Source of the DNA: Gemmatimonadota bacterium
Lineage (GTDB): Bacteria; Gemmatimonadota; Gemmatimonadetes; Gemmatimonadales; GWC2-71-9
Direction: 5' to 3'
NCBI GenBank assembly: GCA_025361465.1
Contig: JANYAG010000306.1
Location: forward strand, 1-11,496
Length of the DNA stretch: 11,496 nt
The position numbers were made by a program, and so were the translations under genes. Position 1 is the stretch's first letter, and every line of letters starts with the position of its first letter. Of this stretch, positions 8,357-11,496 are shown one piece after another. Under the pieces are notes generated by a model. The model was not told the DNA's origin. It saw only the letters and a program-made list of their open reading frames with translations, and did not search any database.

Positions 8357-8455
8357 CAGAGGGAACGCCCCAGCCAGGCAATTTCGGACAGGGTCCGCAT
8401 TGCAGGGTGAGACGTCAGGCTGCCCCCGCCATGGCCACGGCTGTCCGCCCTGGGG
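8357..8455 (-). other. rplI-rsfS intergenic spacer with a small hairpin and mini-ORF
   Basis: 99 nt separate the rplI stop from the rsfS start. On the minus strand the spacer holds a perfect short hairpin, CGGAC-CCT-GTCCG (8385-8397), followed by AAATT, and a 15-codon frame from ATG at 8400 (MRTLSEIAWLGRSLW) whose TGA (8355-8353) overlaps the rsfS GTG as GTGA. The mini-ORF has no recognisable ribosome binding site. Either element could affect rsfS translation, or both may be chance. I see no terminator with a T-tract and no convincing promoter. Confidence 0.3.
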
Positions 8456-8905
8456 TCAGCCCTCCGCCGTGACATGCACCTTGACGTCCGCCTGGACGTC
8501 CTGGTGGAGTCGGATGGTCACCGTGTGGCTCCCCAGCTGCTTGAGGGGATGGTCAAGCTCGATCTTCCGCTTGTCCACGGTGAGCCCTTTGTTGGCGAGG
8601 GCCTCGGCGACGTCGCTGGTGGTGATCGAGCCGAACAACTTGCCATCCTCCCCGGCCTTGGCCGTGAAGCTCAGCGAGACCGCCTGCAGCTGGAGGGCGA
8701 ACGCTTCCGCGGCGCCACGTTCGGCGGCGGCCACGGCGTCGCGGGCCTTGGTCTCGGCGGCAATCCGCTTCTTGTTGCCTTCCGTTGCCTCGAACGCGAG
8801 GCCGCGGGGGAGCAGGAAGTTGCGGGCGTAGCCTGGCTTGACGCGGACCAGGTCGCCGGCCTGCCCAAGCGAGGGGACGTTCTGGCGCAGAATGAGATCC
8901 ATCAT
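8456..8905 (-). CDS. rplI: 50S ribosomal protein bL9
   Basis: 149 residues, typical for bL9, which binds 23S rRNA near the L1 stalk. The N-terminal rRNA-binding domain carries the family signature from G14 onwards (GQAGDLVRVKPGYARNFLLP, then RGLAFEAT). A long Ala/Glu/Arg-rich connecting helix covers about 45-75, and the C-terminal domain includes GKLFGSITTSDVAEAL (88-103) and the terminal strand VQADVKVHV. Two consecutive ATGs (8905 and 8902) exist. The first is chosen because it overlaps the TGA of the upstream DUF2232 gene as ATGA and sits 7 nt after AAGGAG, giving both coupling and a strong ribosome binding site. The second would align slightly better with typical bL9 N-termini, so the mature protein may differ by one Met. 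The order rpsF-rpsR-DUF2232-rplI is known from several bacterial groups. Confidence 0.98.
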   Translation of the reverse strand: MMDLILRQNVPSLGQAGDLVRVKPGYARNFLLPRGLAFEATEGNKKRIAAETKARDAVAAAERGAAEAFALQLQAVSLSFTAKAGEDGKLFGSITTSDVAEALANKGLTVDKRKIELDHPLKQLGSHTVTIRLHQDVQADVKVHVTAEG

Positions 8906-9879
8906 GGTGAGACTCCTTGGGGCGGCTCGAGGCGCCGCCGGATGTCGAGCCAGGTGTCAGCCACTCCCAGCAGCAGCCAGCCACCAAAGGCCAATGGTAA
9001 TACCAGAAAAGCCGTCACGGCGACCTTGAAGAGCGGCGGTGCCGGAAGCCTCGCCAGGGCGTACCGGGTGATCGCCAGACCGCGCGCCCAGTAGAGCGCC
9101 CCCAGCACGAACAGCACGTTCGAGGCGACCAGGGTCATGGTGCCCGGTCCACCAACCAACGTAAGCGCCAGCGACCCGATCAGCCCCCAAATCAGGTGAT
9201 CGTTGAAGCGGAGCGCGGTGATCGGTCGGGGTGGTGCCCCGAACGGTCGGATCGCGATCCGGTGATACCAGCCCCAAGCCAACCAGCCGCCCACCAGCGC
9301 CGTGATCATCAGGATCGCAGGGTAGAGGTCTCCCATCGCCTGGACGTTTGCCGAGAGCCGGGCCGGCAGCGCGTCCAGGCTGCTCTTCGACATCCCCGCC
9401 AAGGCGGAACCGTCGAGCGGCACCGGCGGAAGCTCCGGAAACATCGCCCGGTAACTGTCCCACACCTCGGTGACCAGCGACCCGCGCAAGCTGGCGAACC
9501 GAATGCCAAGATGCGCAAACCAGGCGATCGTCGCACCGCTCGCGATGCCAGCTGACAGCAGCAGGCGGGTGGACAGCGACTCGATCTCGAGCAGGGTGCC
9601 TACCACCATGGCTCCCGTAAAGCACGCGGCCGCGGAGCGGCTGGTCTGTTCGATCAGCAATGGGGCCCCTCGGAGGATCAGTCCGATCCCCACTCCTGCG
9701 GCCAGCATTGCAAGCCACTCGGTGCGCTGGCGTGGACGCGAGAGCGCCAGGAGCAGCACCAGTGGACCGGCCAGAAAAAGCGCTGCATCGGCAGGCCCAC
9801 CGATGACGAACCCTGCCGTCATCAGCAGGGTCGGCCAGAACGAACGGCGTCCGGCATGGCGGCCGGGCGCCGTTGGCAC
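8902..9879 (-). CDS. DUF2232 family polytopic membrane protein
   Basis: 325 residues from the chosen start, with about eight hydrophobic segments (roughly 17-27, 30-47, 54-72, 84-98, 103-122, 186-206, 228-268 as two, 285-306). Family-like features are in the C-terminal half: RFNDHLIWGLIGSLAL (224-239), ALYWARGLAITRYAL (261-275) and the end WLDIRRRL (310-317). The biochemical role of DUF2232 (YybS-like) proteins is not established, but they recur between rpsR and rplI in several phyla, as here. The start is uncertain: GTG at 9879 lies 5 nt after the rpsR stop and suggests coupling but has no Shine-Dalgarno; an ATG at 9822 would drop 19 residues and cut into the first hydrophobic segment. Its stop overlaps the rplI ATG by 4 nt, and its last codons contain the rplI ribosome binding site. 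Overlapping frames in the same region are shadows. Confidence 0.88.
   Translation of the reverse strand: MPTAPGRHAGRRSFWPTLLMTAGFVIGGPADAALFLAGPLVLLLALSRPRQRTEWLAMLAAGVGIGLILRGAPLLIEQTSRSAAACFTGAMVVGTLLEIESLSTRLLLSAGIASGATIAWFAHLGIRFASLRGSLVTEVWDSYRAMFPELPPVPLDGSALAGMSKSSLDALPARLSANVQAMGDLYPAILMITALVGGWLAWGWYHRIAIRPFGAPPRPITALRFNDHLIWGLIGSLALTLVGGPGTMTLVASNVLFVLGALYWARGLAITRYALARLPAPPLFKVAVTAFLVLPLAFGGWLLLGVADTWLDIRRRLEPPQGVSP
8913..8918 (-). promoter_or_regulatory. Ribosome binding site of rplI
   Basis: AAGGAG on the minus strand, 7 nt before the rplI ATG at 8905 and embedded in the last codons of the DUF2232 gene. It favours the first of the two tandem ATGs. Confidence 0.8.
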
Positions 9880-9884
9880 GATCG

Positions 9885-10106
9885 TCAGCCGGCAAATCCC
9901 TTGATGTAGGGAAGGAGCGCCATCTGGCGCGCCCGCTTGATCGCCGTGCTCAACTGCCGCTGATGCCGGGCACATGTTCCCGAGAGGCGGCTCGGGAGAA
10001 TCTTGCCTCGCTCAGTCAGGAAACGGCTGAGGAGACGTTCATCCTTGAAGTCGACGACATGGACGCCGGACTCGCAGATCGCACAGGTCTTCTGTTGGCG
10101 GGCCAT
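9885..10106 (-). CDS. rpsR: 30S ribosomal protein bS18
   Basis: 73 residues, typical for bS18, which pairs with bS6 on the 30S platform. The core is clear: LLSRFLTERGKILPSRLSGT (25-44) followed by CARHQRQLSTAIKRARQMAL and LPYI. Residues C8, C11, C45 and H48 form a CxxC...CxxH set consistent with the zinc-binding C+ form, whereas many bacteria have the C- form without these residues. The ATG at 10106 shares one base with the rpsF stop (TAATG), and GGAGG at 10117-10121 lies 10 nt upstream inside rpsF. No ssb gene separates rpsF and rpsR, unlike the arrangement in many Firmicutes. Confidence 0.98.
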   Translation of the reverse strand: MARQQKTCAICESGVHVVDFKDERLLSRFLTERGKILPSRLSGTCARHQRQLSTAIKRARQMALLPYIKGFAG

Positions 10107-10444
10107 TAGTCTTCGTCCTCCCCATCCTTGGCGCTGGGTGTCGGAGCCATCTGGGCGCCCTCGTCAAGCACCACGAGATGGCGCAGCAACCCTTCGTCGA
10201 GTTTCAGCGCACGCTCGAACTCCGGCAGGCTGGTGGCCTCCGCTTCGAACTTGGCGATGACGTAGAATCCCGTCTCCTTCCCGGCGATCGGGTAGGCCAG
10301 GGTCCGCTTGCCCCAGGTCGTCAGCGCGACGGGGGCCTCTGCGGGTTGCGGCAGGAGGGCGTGAAAACGATCGAGTTTTTCGGTGATGGCGGTTTCTTCG
10401 AGGGCAGAATCGAAGATGTACACCGCCTCATAGGTACGGGCCAT
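10106..10444 (-). CDS. rpsF: 30S ribosomal protein bS6
   Basis: 112 residues. bS6 binds the 16S central domain as a heterodimer with bS18. Family landmarks: N-terminal strand ARTYEAVYIFDSALEE (2-17), WGKRTLAYPI (44-53), GFYVIAKFEA (59-68), then FERALKLDEGLLRHLVV (76-92). The C-terminus is an acidic tail ending KDGEDED, reminiscent of the acidic tails of some bS6 proteins. The ATG at 10444 is chosen because AAGGAAGG lies 5 nt upstream; a GTG two codons earlier (10450) would put the ribosome binding site on the start itself. First gene of the ribosomal cluster, preceded by a leader with a bulged hairpin that may mediate feedback by the S6:S18 complex. Confidence 0.98.
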   Translation of the reverse strand: MARTYEAVYIFDSALEETAITEKLDRFHALLPQPAEAPVALTTWGKRTLAYPIAGKETGFYVIAKFEAEATSLPEFERALKLDEGLLRHLVVLDEGAQMAPTPSAKDGEDED

Positions 10445-10449
10445 TGGCA

Positions 10450-10457
10450 CCTTCCTT
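10450..10457 (-). promoter_or_regulatory. Strong ribosome binding site of rpsF
   Basis: AAGGAAGG on the minus strand, separated from the ATG at 10444 by TGCCA. It is the clearest Shine-Dalgarno in the window and rules out the GTG at 10450 as the start. Confidence 0.8.
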
Positions 10458-10470
10458 CGGACGAGGGACG

Positions 10471-10496
10471 CCCCGGCGCTGGTGCGGCAACCGGGG
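10471..10496 (-). promoter_or_regulatory. Candidate S6:S18-binding leader hairpin upstream of rpsF
   Basis: On the minus strand the 26 nt fold as stem CCCCGG, one-sided bulge TTGC, inner stem CGC, loop ACCA, inner stem GCG, closing arm CCGGGG: nine base pairs with a 5'-side bulge containing GCCG at its junction. It ends 26 nt before the rpsF ATG, just upstream of the Shine-Dalgarno. The described S6:S18 autoregulatory element in rpsF leaders is likewise a bulged hairpin with a conserved CCG in or beside the bulge, mimicking the 16S rRNA site of the bS6:bS18 pair. Structure and position are seen; the regulatory role is inferred. Confidence 0.55.
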
Positions 10497-10516
10497 AGGA
10501 TGACTGTGAGCTCTCA

Positions 10517-10546
10517 AATCTAACCGGGTGGAGGCGGGCCTGACCA
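10517..10546 (-). promoter_or_regulatory. Weak sigma-70-like promoter candidate for the rpsF cluster
   Basis: Minus-strand TGGTCA (10546-10541, 4 of 6 matches to TTGACA) and TAGATT (10522-10517, 4 of 6 to TATAAT), spaced 18 nt, in the only AT-richer patch of the PAP2-rpsF gap. A start near 10510 would give a leader of about 65 nt that still includes the bulged hairpin. Matches are modest and -35/-10 consensus for this organism is unknown. Confidence 0.25.
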
Positions 10547-10574
10547 CCCCCGGGTCCGCCGATCAGGCGCCTCC
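10530..10574 (-). terminator. Long imperfect inverted repeat after the PAP2 gene, possible terminator
   Basis: On the minus strand GGAGGCG-CCTGATC (10574-10561) pairs with GGTCAGG-CC-CGCCTCC (10545-10530): 14 pairs including one G-T wobble, with a two-base bulge and a 16-nt GC-rich loop. It begins 14 nt after the PAP2 stop. A typical T-run is missing; only the weak GTTAGATTT follows a few bases later. It may end transcription from ychF-PAP2 before the rpsF promoter, or be a structure overlapping that promoter. Confidence 0.4.
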
Positions 10575-10588
10575 TGGGAGGGCCGGTC

Positions 10589-11341
10589 TCAGGGTGCCGT
10601 CTGCCACGGGAGCGCGTCCCAGGAGACCTGGAAACCGGCCGCACTCACGCCAAATCGCGGGGCCCGGACGCCAAAAATGGTGCGCCGGCCGGACGCGAAC
10701 TTGGCCGCCATGACACCAACGGCTGCGCCCGCGACCACGTCGCTCAGCCAGTGCGCTTCCTGGGCCACCCGTGCCCACGCGGTGCCGGTGGCGAGCGCGT
10801 ACAGGCCGACCCGTGCCCATGGACGGTGGATCGCATCGCCCAGGCTCGTGGCGAACGCAAAGGCGGCCGCGGTATGCCCCGAGGGGAAGGCGTCATTGCC
10901 TGAGAATGGCGCGAAGTCATCACCCCTGAGGTCGCGGTCGTCCCGGGGACGCTCGCGTCCGGCGATGAGCTTGATCCCCTGCGCGGCTGCCCCAGCCATG
11001 AGCACCGCCTCCGTGGTGTTGAGCCCGAGATCGACGAGATGCTTCCGGTGGGCCACCACCCCGACCAATGCCAGCGTACCAACCGTGGGGCCGATGACAG
11101 CGATAGTCCCGAACCGTTCGAGCTGGTCCGCGGTCGATCGCCGGGTCGTCGAGGGGTGGTCGTGAATGCTTCGCGCCACCGATCGGTCGGCAACGTAGGC
11201 CGTCGTCGCCACCACCCCGCTGACGATGGCGACGGTCGTCCACCGCACTGGTCGCGACATTGAATCGGGCACGGACTGGGCGCTACTCCAATGCACCGCG
11301 AGCAGCGTGACCAGGCTCGCGACCGCGAACGGTCGCCGCAT
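10589..11341 (-). CDS. PAP2-family phosphatase with N-terminal signal sequence
   Basis: 250 residues. PAP2 (type 2 phosphatidic acid phosphatase-like) enzymes remove phosphate from lipid phosphates such as phosphatidate, phosphatidylglycerol phosphate or undecaprenyl pyrophosphate; the substrate here cannot be told from sequence. All three catalytic motifs are visible: K124 with R131-P132 (KLIAGRERP), PSGH at 153-156, and ARVAQEAHWLSD at 190-201 with R191, H197 and D201. Alanine replaces the usual serine of the SRxxxxxHxxxD motif. Residues 1-21 (MRRPFAVASLVTLLAVHWSSA) form a signal peptide or signal anchor, and hydrophobic segments near 34-50, 78-98, 110-124, 157-168, 176-190 and 200-215 match the helical PAP2 core. 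The ATG at 11341 shares one base with the ychF TGA, which implies translational coupling; it has no clear Shine-Dalgarno. Upstream in-frame extension to 11437 lies inside ychF and is rejected. Confidence 0.93.
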   Translation of the reverse strand: MRRPFAVASLVTLLAVHWSSAQSVPDSMSRPVRWTTVAIVSGVVATTAYVADRSVARSIHDHPSTTRRSTADQLERFGTIAVIGPTVGTLALVGVVAHRKHLVDLGLNTTEAVLMAGAAAQGIKLIAGRERPRDDRDLRGDDFAPFSGNDAFPSGHTAAAFAFATSLGDAIHRPWARVGLYALATGTAWARVAQEAHWLSDVVAGAAVGVMAAKFASGRRTIFGVRAPRFGVSAAGFQVSWDALPWQTAP

Positions 11342-11496
11342 CAGGAGCTGAAGCGGAACAGCATCACGTCGCCATCCTGTACGACATACTCCTTCCCTTC
11401 GGCGCGCGACAGCCCCAGTTCGCGGGCTCCCTTCCACCCGGACACGCGGATGAAGTCCGCATAGGAGACGGTTTCCGCGCGGATGAATCCCTTCTC
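11341..11496 (-). CDS. ychF: Ribosome-associated ATPase YchF/OLA1, C-terminal end only
   Basis: Only the last 51 codons are inside the window; the gene continues past the right edge. The visible part is the C-terminal TGS-like domain, with the family landmarks EKGFIRAETVSYADFI at the edge, then GWKGAREL, RAEGKEYVVQDGDVMLFRF and the terminal SS. Most homologues end in FRFNV or similar. YchF is an Obg-family P-loop protein that prefers ATP and binds ribosomes; the nucleotide-binding domain is outside the window. Its TGA (11343-11341) overlaps the ATG of the PAP2 gene. Confidence 0.95.
   Translation of the reverse strand, partial: EKGFIRAETVSYADFIRVSGWKGARELGLSRAEGKEYVVQDGDVMLFRFSS

Noticed and set aside
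8957..9895. Minus-strand frame of 312 codons overlapping the DUF2232 gene
   Set aside because: Arg/Pro/Gly-rich shadow frame with no membrane segments; the neighbouring frame encodes the polytopic DUF2232 protein and couples to rplI by ATGA.
11341..11437. Upstream extension of the PAP2 gene by 32 codons
   Set aside because: It would run inside the ychF coding end; the ATG at 11341 gives a clean signal peptide and the typical TGATG overlap.
1..11496. CRISPR array, insertion sequence, tRNA, rRNA or defence island
   Set aside because: I saw no regularly spaced repeats, no transposase-like frame with terminal repeats, no tRNA/rRNA-like sequence and no defence-type genes; all genes are housekeeping or envelope genes on one strand.

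Overview
The window is GC-rich and almost wholly coding. Every gene I can support lies on the minus strand, so transcription runs from high to low coordinates. The products point to a diderm (Gram-negative-type) bacterium: a signal-peptide-bearing outer-membrane beta-barrel, a lipoprotein with a SPOR domain, and a PAP2 phosphatase. My best guess at the phylum is Gemmatimonadota, from composition, codon habits and the metalloprotease/TolB-propeller/Omp85-type protein. That is inference; no rRNA or other decisive marker is present.

Layout in transcription order: (1) the last 51 codons of ychF, entering from the right edge; (2) a secreted or membrane PAP2-family phosphatase whose ATG overlaps the ychF stop (TGATG); (3) a 144-nt gap, the largest non-coding stretch, holding an inverted repeat after the PAP2 gene, a weak promoter candidate, a compact bulged hairpin that looks like the S6:S18 autoregulatory leader, and a strong ribosome binding site; (4) the ribosomal cluster rpsF - rpsR - DUF2232 membrane protein - rplI, with 1-nt overlap, 5-nt gap and 4-nt overlap in turn; (5) after 99 nt, rsfS (ribosome silencing factor); (6) after 29 nt, a 1060-residue envelope protein joining a signal peptide, an HExxH metalloprotease-like domain, a TolB/WD40-like propeller and a C-terminal Omp85/BamA-type barrel; (7) after 8 nt, a lipoprotein with a propeller-like body and C-terminal SPOR domain; (8) after 107 nt, smc, running off the left edge just before its Walker B region.

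From rpsF to the SPOR lipoprotein the spacing fits one long transcription unit combining 30S/50S protein genes, a ribosome-assembly/hibernation factor and two envelope proteins, possibly reading on into smc. The two envelope genes are the least ordinary part: a three-module protease-propeller-barrel polypeptide next to a likely periplasmic, peptidoglycan-binding partner. No mobile element, CRISPR array, tRNA or rRNA was seen. No stretch over 300 bases lacks a gene.
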